Below, piece after piece: positions 1-6,770 of a stretch of 37,445 nt of DNA; positions within the stretch are counted from its first letter, which is position 1, and every line of letters starts with the position of its first letter. A program made the translations under genes and the position numbers. The notes below the pieces were generated by a model. That model searched no databases. It had not been told where the DNA came from and saw only the letters and a program-made list of their open reading frames with translations. Where the stretch lies: the NCBI GenBank assembly GCA_025457965.1, contig JALOTJ010000001.1, positions 65,271-102,715 of the forward strand. The letters are read 5' to 3'. Source of the stretch: Spirochaetota bacterium (GTDB lineage Bacteria > Spirochaetota > UBA4802 > UBA5368).

Positions 1-416
1 CTTCGCTCTTCGGCGGGGACTGCCACCTGGAAAGCTCGTGGATACGCAAGTGCCTGGAGGGCTTCGATCTCGACTCGCTCGACCTGGTCATCATCGAGAA
101 TATCGGCAACCTCGTCTGCCCTGCCGAATTCGAGCTCGGCGACGACGAGCGGATCGTGGTGCTCTCCGTCACCGAGGGCGAAGACAAGCCGGTCAAGTAC
201 CCGCTCATGTTCAACTCATCGCACACCCTGCTCCTCAACAAGATCGACCTGCTCCCCCACCTGAACTACAGCGTCGACGAGGTTATGGCAAACGTAAAGC
301 GAACCAACCCGAAGATGACGGTTTTCAGAACAAGCGCCAGGACTGGAGAGGGGATTGACGAGTTCGTCGCGCACCTTGCCGTCAATATCGAAAAGAAAAA
401 ACGCCAGCTGCACTGA
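1..416 (+). CDS. hypB: Hydrogenase nickel incorporation protein HypB, C-terminal part (5' truncated by window edge)
   Basis: The reading frame is open from base 3 to the stop at 414-416 and has no start inside the window, so only about the last 137 residues are present. HypB is the SIMIBI-class GTPase that delivers nickel to the large subunit of [NiFe] hydrogenase together with HypA. Visible motifs are ENIGNLVCPA (the HypB signature around its G3 region), NKIDLLPH (G4, guanine specificity NKxD) and SARTGEG (G5-like). The N-terminal P-loop and the His-rich region, if any, lie upstream of the window. A hydrogenase maturation operon is therefore expected to the left. A strong hairpin follows 6 bases after the stop, so hypB is probably the last gene of its operon. 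Confidence 0.95.
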   Translation, partial: SLFGGDCHLESSWIRKCLEGFDLDSLDLVIIENIGNLVCPAEFELGDDERIVVLSVTEGEDKPVKYPLMFNSSHTLLLNKIDLLPHLNYSVDEVMANVKRTNPKMTVFRTSARTGEGIDEFVAHLAVNIEKKKRQLH

Positions 417-422
417 TTCCAT

Positions 423-460
423 AAAGCGCAACAGCGGCCGTTTGGCCGCTGTTGCGCTTT
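423..460. terminator. Intrinsic terminator after hypB, perfect 17-bp hairpin
   Basis: Arms 423-439 and 444-460 are perfectly complementary around a GTTT loop. The right arm ends in CTTTTG on the plus strand and the left arm is preceded by A residues. It can therefore stop hypB transcription and also act for the minus-strand small gene that ends at 496. The T-run is short. Confidence 0.8.
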
Positions 461-495
461 TGTTCCTCGTACCGGGATAAAGGCCCGGTCATGCT

Positions 496-654
496 CTACG
501 CATCCTTTTTCTTGAATTTCGACTGCAGGCTTCCTATCATGTTGAGAAGCTCTACGATATCCTTTATGTCCTCATCATCCGCGAAACGCTGAACGTCCGA
601 AATGATAAGCTTTGCCTCGCCGAGCTGTTCAACCGCCTTTGCATATTTCGTCAT
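496..654 (-). CDS. Small conserved-looking protein, 52 residues, unknown function
   Basis: An ATG at 654 is preceded by an AGGAGG ribosome binding site 7 bases upstream, which is the main evidence that this short frame is real. The product begins MTKYAKAVEQLGEAK and ends FKKKDA. It looks like two amphipathic helices with an acidic centre (ADDEDIKDIVELL) and a basic tail. There is no signal peptide, membrane segment or cysteine. I do not recognise the family. It stands alone between the hypB terminator and an AT-rich intergenic stretch holding a candidate promoter. A small cytoplasmic partner or regulatory protein is possible, but nothing in the sequence identifies a partner. Confidence 0.65.
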   Translation of the reverse strand: MTKYAKAVEQLGEAKLIISDVQRFADDEDIKDIVELLNMIGSLQSKFKKKDA

Positions 655-722
655 GACTGCTCCTCCTGTGCTCTTGCCGCACTCCGGCCGGTCGCGGCGC
701 GATCTTTCCCTTGATAGGGCAT

Positions 723-751
723 CCTGTAGGCGCCGACATCAATTTTGTCAA
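723..751 (-). promoter_or_regulatory. Candidate sigma-70 promoter for the 52-residue gene
   Basis: On the minus strand a perfect TTGACA (746-751) is followed after 17 bases by TACAGG (723-728), which matches the -10 consensus at three positions only. It lies in the AT-rich gap 655-809, about 70 bases upstream of the start at 654. The weak -10 keeps confidence low. Confidence 0.35.
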
Positions 752-809
752 TTATAAAAATAGATATATACAATAATAAATAAATAGTGACTCGTACAGG
801 TATGCCCGC

Positions 810-1088
810 TCAAGGCTCATCCCGCATCATTCCGAAACAAACCGGCATTGATTCTTCGGACAGACGCATGTCACGGTTAGATGACAGCATGCGCTCGCAC
901 TCAAATTTCCTGCACCCCAGGGGACGCGATTCATAGATTGTACAACGGCCATTAGCACTAAGATGGATACAGGCCCGGAGCGATCCGCCTTTCGGAAGGA
1001 TCAGGTCGGCCTGTTCACCTGTCTCCGGGAATCGGGGACAGCAGAGCAGGAGTTTTTCGTCCCATTCACACGTTTCGCATATATCCAT
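810..1088 (-). CDS. YkgJ/UPF0153-like zinc/iron-chelating cysteine cluster protein
   Basis: The product is about 92 residues if started at the ATG at 1088 (MDICETCEWDEK). The frame is open upstream to 1196, but that part overlaps the end of the cyclase gene, which stops at 1138. A GTG near 1121 is another possible start, and no start has a good ribosome binding site. The protein has the cysteine pattern of the YkgJ family: CETC, CCPRFP, a Cys in LRACIHL, then CTIYESRPLGCRKFEC. Members of this family bind a zinc or Fe-S centre and their reaction is mostly unknown. It probably shares a transcript with the cyclase upstream. The function beyond metal-cluster binding cannot be read from the sequence. 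Confidence 0.75.
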   Translation of the reverse strand: MDICETCEWDEKLLLCCPRFPETGEQADLILPKGGSLRACIHLSANGRCTIYESRPLGCRKFECERMLSSNRDMRLSEESMPVCFGMMRDEP

Positions 1089-1137
1089 AACGCCGCTGCA
1101 GCCGTTGGCTTTTTCTATCACGGGCAGAAACGCAACG

Positions 1138-1770
1138 TCAGTCAATCGAATAGATCGCCCTGTACGCCTTCCCCGCCCCGGGAGGTATCTCGGCAATTTC
1201 CTCGAAAACTATATCGGGAATCGCCCCCGCGGCCTCCCTGACGGCGCCCGTAACGAGGATCTCCCACGCTTTCGCGGTGTCCTCCCCAAGCTTGCTCGCG
1301 GCGTTCACCTCCGCGCCGAACACATCGGTGTCGCCTATGTGCAGCATCCTGCCGAAACCGAGCCCCACGCACAGGAGAACCTGTTCCTCCTCCGTCTTGT
1401 CCGCGTTGTACGTCTTGAGCACACGCTGCATATGAACCGACGCCTGGAGCGCCTTTTTCACGTTGCGGAAGATCACCAGGAAGCTGTCTCCTTCCACTTT
1501 GAGAAGTATTCCGTCGTGCTCCTCGATTATCGGGATCAGGATGCGCTCGGACTCGTAGATGGTCTGCAAAAAATGTATGATGCCGAATTTTGCCACCCCG
1601 CGCGAAAAGCCCGACAGATCGGTGAACATCACGCACCACTCCTCCCCGAAGAGGTCCCATATGCGTGCATCGATATTCTGCTTGTCCGCTCCCGGTTCAA
1701 GCCTCGTCTGTATCAGCCTTTCCAGCCGGTCCTCCGATGCCCCCGCGATTATCGATCGTCGATATACCAT
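1138..1770 (-). CDS. Class III adenylate cyclase catalytic-domain protein
   Basis: This 210-residue protein is little more than one class III nucleotidyl cyclase domain preceded by about 40 residues. Metal-binding aspartates are D51 (FTDLSGFS) and D95 (VEGDSF). K91 and D149 (TDVFG) sit where purine-specifying residues of ATP-using cyclases lie, so cAMP is the expected product. N156 is present in VNAASKLGED, but the transition-state arginine is replaced by K160, as in other bacterial cyclases with ASKLGED. There is no membrane segment or sensor domain, so it should be cytoplasmic and regulated by a partner or by expression. The YkgJ-like gene follows directly. Activity is likely but not certain because of the Arg-to-Lys change. 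Confidence 0.85.
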   Translation of the reverse strand: MVYRRSIIAGASEDRLERLIQTRLEPGADKQNIDARIWDLFGEEWCVMFTDLSGFSRGVAKFGIIHFLQTIYESERILIPIIEEHDGILLKVEGDSFLVIFRNVKKALQASVHMQRVLKTYNADKTEEEQVLLCVGLGFGRMLHIGDTDVFGAEVNAASKLGEDTAKAWEILVTGAVREAAGAIPDIVFEEIAEIPPGAGKAYRAIYSID

Positions 1771-1848
1771 GGCCCCTCCTGTGCACTTTCTTTATTCAAC
1801 GTACCCGAGAACGGCCCCATTGCAAAGAAGAAATTTGAGCGTAAACCA

Positions 1849-1882
1849 AAAAGGCGGGCGCCCTGCCGGGCGTCCGCCTTTT
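1849..1882 (-). terminator. Intrinsic terminator of the nfn operon
   Basis: Read on the minus strand, a 15-bp stem (1868-1882 with 1849-1863, one G-U pair) with a 4-base loop ends in CCTTTTTGG. It lies 18 bases after the stop of the four-helix membrane protein gene and before the cyclase gene. It therefore separates the nfn operon from the cyclase operon. Confidence 0.8.
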
Positions 1883-1899
1883 CCCGCCGGTACACGCTC

Positions 1900-2301
1900 T
1901 CAGCGAACGTCGTTTTTAAAACCGCGTACGATGATCAGCCCCAGAACCACGCAGGCGATGTTGATGAAGAGGTTGGAAACCAGGTCCATGGTCGAGGCGG
2001 CATAGACGCCGTTCTGATAGTTGAAGCACATGTCGAGCACGCCGAGGAAGAAAAGCGACCCCGCGCATACGAGGGAAATAGCCTTGCCCAGCGGATTCCC
2101 TTTGAAAAGCATTACCGAAGACACGATGAGCGCGAGCGCCATGATGATGTCGGGCACGGGAAACGCGTGTTCGTAGGCGAAGTAGCAGGGCGGAGGGTTC
2201 TCCGGCGCCATGCCGACGGTGAAGAAGCCCACCCAGAAAAGGATGAGTCCCAGCGCCATGATTAGCTGCAGTACTGCGATGGTCCTGATCTTTTTTTCCA
2301 T
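1900..2301 (-). CDS. Four-helix membrane protein translationally coupled to nfnB, unknown function
   Basis: Two in-frame ATGs exist, at 2307 and 2301. The second is preferred because GGAG lies 7 bases before it and it forms a TAATG overlap with the nfnB stop. The product, about 133 residues, has four hydrophobic segments: LQLIMALGLILFWVGFF, a second around IIMALALIVSSVMLF, a third around ISLVCAGSLFFLGVL and a fourth around NLFINIACVVLGLIIV. The loop after the first contains ENPPPCYFAYEH. I do not recognise a named family. The stop-start overlap with nfnB implies coordinated synthesis. A membrane anchor or accessory role for the soluble transhydrogenase is only a guess, since NfnAB normally works without a membrane subunit. 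Confidence 0.8.
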   Translation of the reverse strand: MEKKIRTIAVLQLIMALGLILFWVGFFTVGMAPENPPPCYFAYEHAFPVPDIIMALALIVSSVMLFKGNPLGKAISLVCAGSLFFLGVLDMCFNYQNGVYAASTMDLVSNLFINIACVVLGLIIVRGFKNDVR

Positions 2302-3698
2302 TACCATTCTCCGGTCTGAAGATATGTGTCTATGGCCATTGCGGCCTTTCGTCCGGCTCCCATGGCGAGTATGACCGTCGCCGCGCCGGTGACGATGTCC
2401 CCGCCGGCGAACACGCCTTTTCTGCTCGTCTTCATGCTCTCGTCGTCGGCGACGATGTTACCCCATTTGTTGACCGAAAGGCCAGGCGTGGTCCGCGGTA
2501 TAAGCGGATTGGGGCCGTTCCCAATCGCGACGATCGCCACGTCGACATCAATAGTGAATTCCGAGCCCTTCATCACGACGGGCCGGCGCCGTCCCGAATC
2601 GTCCGGTTCGCCGAGTTCCATGCGGACACACTCCACCGCCTTCAGTCTTCCTTTTTCATCTCCGATGAAGCGCACAGGATTGGTGAGCAGCTGGAAGAGC
2701 ACCCCCTCTTCCTCCGCGTGATGCACCTCCTCGACGCGCGCGGGCATCTCGGCCCTGGAGCGGCGGTAGATGAGGTGCACCTTTTTACTGCCCAGACGAA
2801 GCGCCATGCGCGCCGAGTCCATCGCGACGTTGCCACCGCCGACCACCGCGATCGAATCACCGCGCGCGATGGGCGTATCGTATTCGGGGAATTTGTATGC
2901 CTTCATGAGGTTTGCCCGCGTGAGGTACTCGTTCGCCGAGTAGACCCCCTGCAGATTCTCTCCCGGAATCTCGAGAAAGAGCGGAAGCCCCGCTCCCGTA
3001 CCGACGAACACTGCATTGAAGCCTTCCGACATCAGGTCATTGACCGTTCCCGCCGAACCCACCACACGGTTCAGCACGATTTCCACGCCGAGCTTCGCGA
3101 GCGCGTCGATTTCATACTGCACGATCGCCTTGGGCAGGCGGAACTCCGGAATGCCGTACACCAGAACGCCGCCGGCGCTGTGGAAGGCCTCGAAGACCGT
3201 CACGCGGTAGCCCATCTTGGCGAGCTCGCCGGCCGCCGTAAGTCCCGCGGGCCCCGAGCCGACGATGGCGACACGGCCATCCTTCCGCTCGGTCGCGGCC
3301 CGTATTTCGAGCTGTTCGCGCTCGCGCTCGTAATCCGCGGCGAAGCGCTCGAGCTTACCTATCGCGACCGACTCACCCTTTTTGGTGAGAACGCAGAGCT
3401 TCTCGCACTGCTCCTCCTGGGGGCAGACCCGTCCGCATACGGCCGGCAGGGAGTTGGTCATTTTAATAACGCGGATGGAGCTGAGAAAATCACCATCGCG
3501 TATCGCCTTAATAAATCCCGGAATATCGACGCGCACCGGGCAACCGTCCACACAGGTCGGCCGCTTGCACTGAAGGCAGCGCGACGCCTCCAGGCGGGCG
3601 GTCTCATCGGAGTACCCCAGCGGCACCTCTTTATAGTTCCGCACCCGCTCTGCGGGCGGCTGCTCGGGCATGGACTGGCGGGGTACCTTATCCTTCAT
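2301..3698 (-). CDS. nfnB: NfnB-type large subunit: NADH-dependent reduced ferredoxin:NADP+ oxidoreductase (GltD-like)
   Basis: The start chosen is the ATG at 3698 (MKDKVPRQSMPEQPP), 11 bases inside the end of nfnA. This gives 465 residues, the usual NfnB length; further upstream codons read nonsense. Residues 41-53 (CLQC...C...C) and 88-102 (CGRVCPQEEQCEKLC) supply cysteines for two [4Fe-4S] clusters. A first dinucleotide fold (VGSGPAGL, about 146) binds FAD and a second (VVGGGNVAMDSAR) binds NADPH. The family also includes the GltD small subunit of glutamate synthase and SudA. No glutamate synthase large subunit is present, and an NfnA-type partner is adjacent, so Nfn is the better call. 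The complex couples NADPH oxidation or formation with NAD and ferredoxin by flavin-based electron bifurcation. Confidence 0.92.
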   Translation of the reverse strand: MKDKVPRQSMPEQPPAERVRNYKEVPLGYSDETARLEASRCLQCKRPTCVDGCPVRVDIPGFIKAIRDGDFLSSIRVIKMTNSLPAVCGRVCPQEEQCEKLCVLTKKGESVAIGKLERFAADYEREREQLEIRAATERKDGRVAIVGSGPAGLTAAGELAKMGYRVTVFEAFHSAGGVLVYGIPEFRLPKAIVQYEIDALAKLGVEIVLNRVVGSAGTVNDLMSEGFNAVFVGTGAGLPLFLEIPGENLQGVYSANEYLTRANLMKAYKFPEYDTPIARGDSIAVVGGGNVAMDSARMALRLGSKKVHLIYRRSRAEMPARVEEVHHAEEEGVLFQLLTNPVRFIGDEKGRLKAVECVRMELGEPDDSGRRRPVVMKGSEFTIDVDVAIVAIGNGPNPLIPRTTPGLSVNKWGNIVADDESMKTSRKGVFAGGDIVTGAATVILAMGAGRKAAMAIDTYLQTGEW

Positions 3699-4545
3699 GA
3701 CCCACCTCCGCCAGCCTGCATTTGTGCTCCCGCATCGAAACGGCTTCCTCATCCTTGTATGTATTGAGCCGCATCATAAGCTCCTCGAAATTAACCTGGT
3801 GCCCGTCGAACTCCGGGCCATCGACGCAGGTAAAGCGCTTCTCGCCGTTCACCGTCACGCGGCATCCGCCGCACATCCCGGTGCCGTCCACCATCACCGA
3901 GTTCAGGCTTACGAGGGTCTTAATCCCCGAGGGCCGTGTGAGCTCGCTCACCGCCCTCATCATTGGCACGGGGCCGATGGCGACCACGATGTCAACCTTT
4001 TCCGCCGCCATGATCTCGCCGAGCGCCTCGGTCACGAAGGCCTTGCGGCCGTGGCTGCCGTCGTCGGTGCAGACGATCAGCCGCTCGCTCACCTCTGCCA
4101 TCTCCGTTTCGAGGATGAGCAGATCCTTCGTTCGCGCGCCGATAACGCCGATCACCTTGTTTCCCTCGCGGTGCAGCGCGGCGGCTATCGGGAAAATCGG
4201 CGCGACCCCGATCCCCCCGCCGACACAGACCGCGGTGCCGAATTTTTTAATCTCCGTCGGATGTCCCAGCGGACCGGCGACATCTTTCAGGTGGCCGCCC
4301 GCCTCCAGGCGCGCCATGTTTTCCGTCGTCTTCCCGACGATCTGGTAATAGAGCGTGATGGTTCCCTGCGCCATGTCCACGTCGGCGATGGTGAGCGGTA
4401 TTCGCTCGCCGTATTCATCGATCCGGAGCATGATAAACTGGCCCGGCCTGCGGTACCTTGCCACGTCAGGCGCGTCCACGATCATTTTCCCGACGTTCGG
4501 TGATATTTTTTCGTTCAGTCGTATATAATGCACGGCGCACCCCAT
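3688..4545 (-). CDS. nfnA: NfnA-type small subunit: ferredoxin-NADP reductase-like FAD/[2Fe-2S] protein
   Basis: The start is set at the ATG at 4545 (MGCAVHYIRLNEKISPNVG), where similarity to the family begins, giving 285 residues. No strong ribosome binding site is visible. RIPLTIAD (about 48-55) is the FAD-binding RxPLT-type motif and VGGGIGVAP (about 108-116) binds NAD. A C-terminal cluster motif has D220, C225, C228 and C240 (GTGMCGGC and FTCVDGPEFDG), fitting the Asp/three-Cys ligation known for the NfnA [2Fe-2S] centre. It precedes nfnB with an 11-base overlap. The pair is also called SudBA in archaea (sulfide dehydrogenase), which cannot be excluded. The catalytic site of bifurcation is the FAD of the large subunit, while this subunit handles NAD(H). 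Confidence 0.92.
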   Translation of the reverse strand: MGCAVHYIRLNEKISPNVGKMIVDAPDVARYRRPGQFIMLRIDEYGERIPLTIADVDMAQGTITLYYQIVGKTTENMARLEAGGHLKDVAGPLGHPTEIKKFGTAVCVGGGIGVAPIFPIAAALHREGNKVIGVIGARTKDLLILETEMAEVSERLIVCTDDGSHGRKAFVTEALGEIMAAEKVDIVVAIGPVPMMRAVSELTRPSGIKTLVSLNSVMVDGTGMCGGCRVTVNGEKRFTCVDGPEFDGHQVNFEELMMRLNTYKDEEAVSMREHKCRLAEVGHEG

Positions 4546-4965
4546 GATGAGAATACGAACGCACTGTAATGCGATCGCCTTTAATTTTACGAAGCCTTTA
4601 TCACTGTCCCCTTCATCCAGCGGACACGGCAACGGAATCGTCAAAATGCACACGACCCCTGTGGCTCCGGGAAAGCAAATAAATAGTATCACTAATCGGA
4701 TGATCTTTTGTATGTCAATAGGTTTTCGCGCAGGCCGGCGCGCATGAGGTGTAAATTAAATTTCGGGGAATACGCTGTCATCGCGAGCCCCGACCGTAGC
4801 GGGGCGTGGCAATCTCGCCCTTTAGTATATTCATCACACGCTAGATTGAGAAGAGCCTGGAGGCCGGAAGGCATTTATGGGCATCATTGAGCCCGCGGCA
4901 TCATTCCGGATTGAAGCCGATGCCGCGAACCTTCGGATGCCGCCGAATTATCTTTACTCTGGTAT
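4546..4965. other. Intergenic region upstream of nfnA containing a REP-like palindrome
   Basis: No credible gene is visible; short frames here run across the palindrome at 4776-4818 and lack ribosome binding sites. On the minus strand a TTGACA (4713-4718) sits about 170 bases before nfnA. No well-spaced -10 follows, so the nfn promoter is not settled. Confidence 0.5.
4776..4818. repeat. REP-like palindromic element (GTCATTGCGAG...GCAATCTC type)
   Basis: The element reads TGTCATCGCGAG, then an inner hairpin GCCCCG (4787-4792) / CGGGGC (4800-4805), then GTGGCAATCTCGC. The outer arms GCGAG (4783-4787) and CTCGC (4814-4818) also pair. This resembles the widespread family of intergenic repeats beginning GTCATTGCGAGG and ending GCAATCTC. 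Only one copy lies in this window, so its repeat nature rests on that resemblance. Confidence 0.5.
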
Positions 4966-5469
4966 CTACTGCTTCCCTATAATTACGCGCAGGGCTTTCG
5001 GATCGACCTTGTAGCCGCCCGACACCGTCAGATGGCCCTTGTAAAGGTCCGAGAGGTCAGTGATCTTCGCGATGAACCACGAGTTTGTCCTCGCCTCTTC
5101 CTTATTTTCGGGTGCGCGATACACTCCCTCGTCGCCCTGGGCATCAAGCATGATAACCACGGCTCCCAGTTTCAGGTCGGCTTTCGTCGCAATGCGCGTC
5201 TGCCAGTAGTTTTTTGTCCACATTTCGCTTCCGTCCCCGACCTGCATAAACTCGGCCTCGTTTTTAGTCTCGGCCGTGGCGGGTGTCTTCATCTTGGAGA
5301 GCTTGACATACATCCATGCCTGGGTTTTATACGGCTCCTTTGATATGAAATAATCGTCCGCTTGAATATAATGCTCGTCCTCCTCGGCAAAAAGCGCCCC
5401 GGAAACCGCGATGAACGAAAGAAGCGTAACAAGCATGATAAACTTATTGAAGAAATTAATCCGCGACAT
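4966..5469 (-). CDS. Small exported protein, unknown function
   Basis: The ATG at 5469 has a strong GGGGAGGA ribosome binding site and begins a clear signal peptide (MSRINFFNKFIMLVTLLSF, cleavage likely after GALFA). The frame is open further upstream but carries no signal there. The product has 167 residues. The mature part is charged and soluble, with EEDEHYIQADDYFISKEPY after the cleavage site and Trp/Tyr-rich stretches (MWTKNYWQTR, NSWFIAKITDLSDLY). No cysteine pair, metal motif or known domain is seen. A periplasmic location is expected. It is flanked by intergenic regions of over 300 bases on both sides and seems to be a single-gene unit. I do not recognise the family. Confidence 0.8.
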   Translation of the reverse strand: MSRINFFNKFIMLVTLLSFIAVSGALFAEEDEHYIQADDYFISKEPYKTQAWMYVKLSKMKTPATAETKNEAEFMQVGDGSEMWTKNYWQTRIATKADLKLGAVVIMLDAQGDEGVYRAPENKEEARTNSWFIAKITDLSDLYKGHLTVSGGYKVDPKALRVIIGKQ

Positions 5470-5802
5470 ACAATCCTCCCCGATAATGGAATTAATACCG
5501 CACTGCGTCGTAAAACGTGGTTTACGCCTGCTAATTTTCCCCTCCGCCTCCGGCACGAGGAGGCTCCAGAGTTCAACTCCGCCCGTTTGATTACCACACA
5601 CCGGCAAATACCCTTCGAAAGGCCGGCTTTGCCATTGAGCCGGCATTGATCCAAAATAATCAAATTATATTCAACCGTCCATATCATTTTTAAAACACGG
5701 CAAAAAGGTTCATTAGCGGACAATCGGAGAATAAAAATTTGACAGGCTCTTGTTACGGTGTCTATAATTCACTGAAAGAACACTGAAAGGATAAGCACTC
5801 CC
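5470..5802. other. Divergent intergenic region between exported protein and glutaredoxin genes
   Basis: No gene is visible. On the minus strand a TATAAT (5664-5669) without a good -35 could serve the exported-protein gene. Between it and that gene lies a 7-bp hairpin GCCGGCT/AGCCGGC (5622-5628 / 5638-5644). The plus strand carries the strong promoter at 5739-5768. Confidence 0.5.
5739..5768 (+). promoter_or_regulatory. Consensus sigma-70 promoter of the glutaredoxin-FTR operon
   Basis: TTGACA (5739-5744) and TATAAT (5763-5768) both match the consensus exactly, separated by 18 bases. The expected transcript start is around 5775, about 28 bases before the glutaredoxin ATG. A near-direct repeat, ACTGAAAGAA / ACTGAAAGGA, follows the -10 and contains the ribosome binding site. 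Confidence 0.85.
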
Positions 5803-6087
5803 ATGGCAATCATGAATCGCGTCGAAGGAAAGGAAAAAGGAACCATCGTACTGTATGCCCTGAGCACCTGCGTCTGGTGCAGGAAGGCCAGGGGGCTGCT
5901 GGACGAGCTCGGCGTCGCCTACGAGTATGTGTACGTGGACCAGCTGCCCCGCGAGGAGAACACCGCGGTCAAGGACGAGATGCGCCGCTGGAACCCCCAG
6001 GGCTCTTTTCCGACCATTGTCATCGACAACGACCGCTGCATCGTGGGTTTCGACGAGGACAAAATAATGAAGGAGATCGGCCGATGA
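5803..6087 (+). CDS. Glutaredoxin-family protein (CVWC active site)
   Basis: The product is 94 residues if started at 5803; a second ATG at 5812 is possible. The AAAGGA before 5791 serves the first at a slightly long distance. It has the thioredoxin fold of glutaredoxins: beta strand IVLYAL, dithiol site C23-V-W-C26, and the cis-proline region GSFPTIVID with P70. The CVWC site and the lack of a clear glutathione-binding TVP motif make it a NrdH/glutaredoxin-like reductase with uncertain electron donor. Its stop overlaps the next start (ATGA), so it is made together with the ferredoxin-thioredoxin reductase. That arrangement suggests it is the substrate or partner of that enzyme rather than a glutathione-dependent enzyme. 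Confidence 0.88.
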   Translation: MAIMNRVEGKEKGTIVLYALSTCVWCRKARGLLDELGVAYEYVYVDQLPREENTAVKDEMRRWNPQGSFPTIVIDNDRCIVGFDEDKIMKEIGR

Positions 6088-6596
6088 GCGGCGGCCCCGT
6101 CGGCCGGGACGAGATCGAAAAGCTGTACCGCCGCCTCTACGACGAGGCCGAGGCCGGCGGCTATCATCTCAACCCCGATCACGCCTTTACCATGGACCTG
6201 ATCGAGGGCCTCCTCGTTAACGACCGGCGGTACGGCTACATGTCCTGTCCCTGCCGGCTGGCGTCGGGAGTAACGGCAGAGGACCTCGATATCATCTGTC
6301 CCTGCGACTACCGCGATCCCGATCTGAACGACCACGACGCCTGTTACTGCGCCCTGTACGTCTCTCAAAAAGTACTGAGCGGGGAACAAGCTGTTCGCCC
6401 CATCCCCGAGCGCCGTCCTGACCTAGGTAAACGCGGAGCCGCCGCCCGAAAGAGCGCCGAAAACGTCGCTTCGGGAGCGCTCCCCTATCCCGTGTGGCGC
6501 TGCAAGGTGTGCGGATACCTCTGCGCACGGGAAAACCCTCCTGAAGCTTGCCCTGTCTGCAAGGCAAAAAAAGACCGCTTCGAGCGCTTCATATAG
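6084..6596 (+). CDS. Ferredoxin-thioredoxin reductase catalytic domain fused to C-terminal rubredoxin
   Basis: This 170-residue protein starts at the ATG at 6084 with AGGAG upstream and overlaps the glutaredoxin stop by 4 bases. Residues 55-57 (CPC), 72-74 (CPC) and 87-89 (CYC) reproduce the six-cysteine pattern of ferredoxin-thioredoxin reductase catalytic subunits: four bind a [4Fe-4S] cluster and two form the redox disulfide. The spacing is CPCx14CPCx12CYC, slightly different from the plant/cyanobacterial CPCx16CPCx8CHC. After a linker rich in Arg and Ala, residues 138-170 form a rubredoxin or rubrerythrin-tail domain (WRCKVCGY and CPVC; C140, C143, C156, C159). There is no FTR variable subunit. 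The protein probably moves electrons from ferredoxin or rubredoxin to the neighbouring glutaredoxin. Confidence 0.92.
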   Translation: MSGGPVGRDEIEKLYRRLYDEAEAGGYHLNPDHAFTMDLIEGLLVNDRRYGYMSCPCRLASGVTAEDLDIICPCDYRDPDLNDHDACYCALYVSQKVLSGEQAVRPIPERRPDLGKRGAAARKSAENVASGALPYPVWRCKVCGYLCARENPPEACPVCKAKKDRFERFI

Positions 6597-6770
6597 CATT
6601 GAACCGGTTTTTTTCTTGACACTCAGGAGCCCGCATCAAAGGTATCAAAAGATTTCCGTTCTTTTATAGGTCTTTATCCGATGTCAGCCGTTCCGCGTTA
6701 TTCCCGCGCACGCCTTCTTTTTACAGCCGATAAAGGAACTCATTCTTCTCATCCATACAGGGGGTCTGCA

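Noticed and set aside
38..358. Alternative plus-strand frame over the hypB end
   Set aside because: The product is Arg/Pro-rich without motifs, while the other frame shows HypB GTPase motifs.
1105..2265. Long plus-strand open frame opposite the cyclase and the 4-TM gene
   Set aside because: It lies antisense to two genes with clear domains and ribosome binding sites; its product has no recognisable motif.
2718..4503. Long plus-strand frames opposite nfnA and nfnB
   Set aside because: They are shadows of the GC-rich minus-strand genes; the minus-strand products have intact Fe-S and dinucleotide motifs.
4692..4890. Two short frames around the REP-like palindrome
   Set aside because: They run through a palindromic element and have no ribosome binding site or homology signal.
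5877..6083. Upstream extension of the FTR-rubredoxin gene
   Set aside because: The frame overlaps the glutaredoxin gene. The ATG at 6084 has a ribosome binding site and an ATGA overlap, so the extension is not coding.
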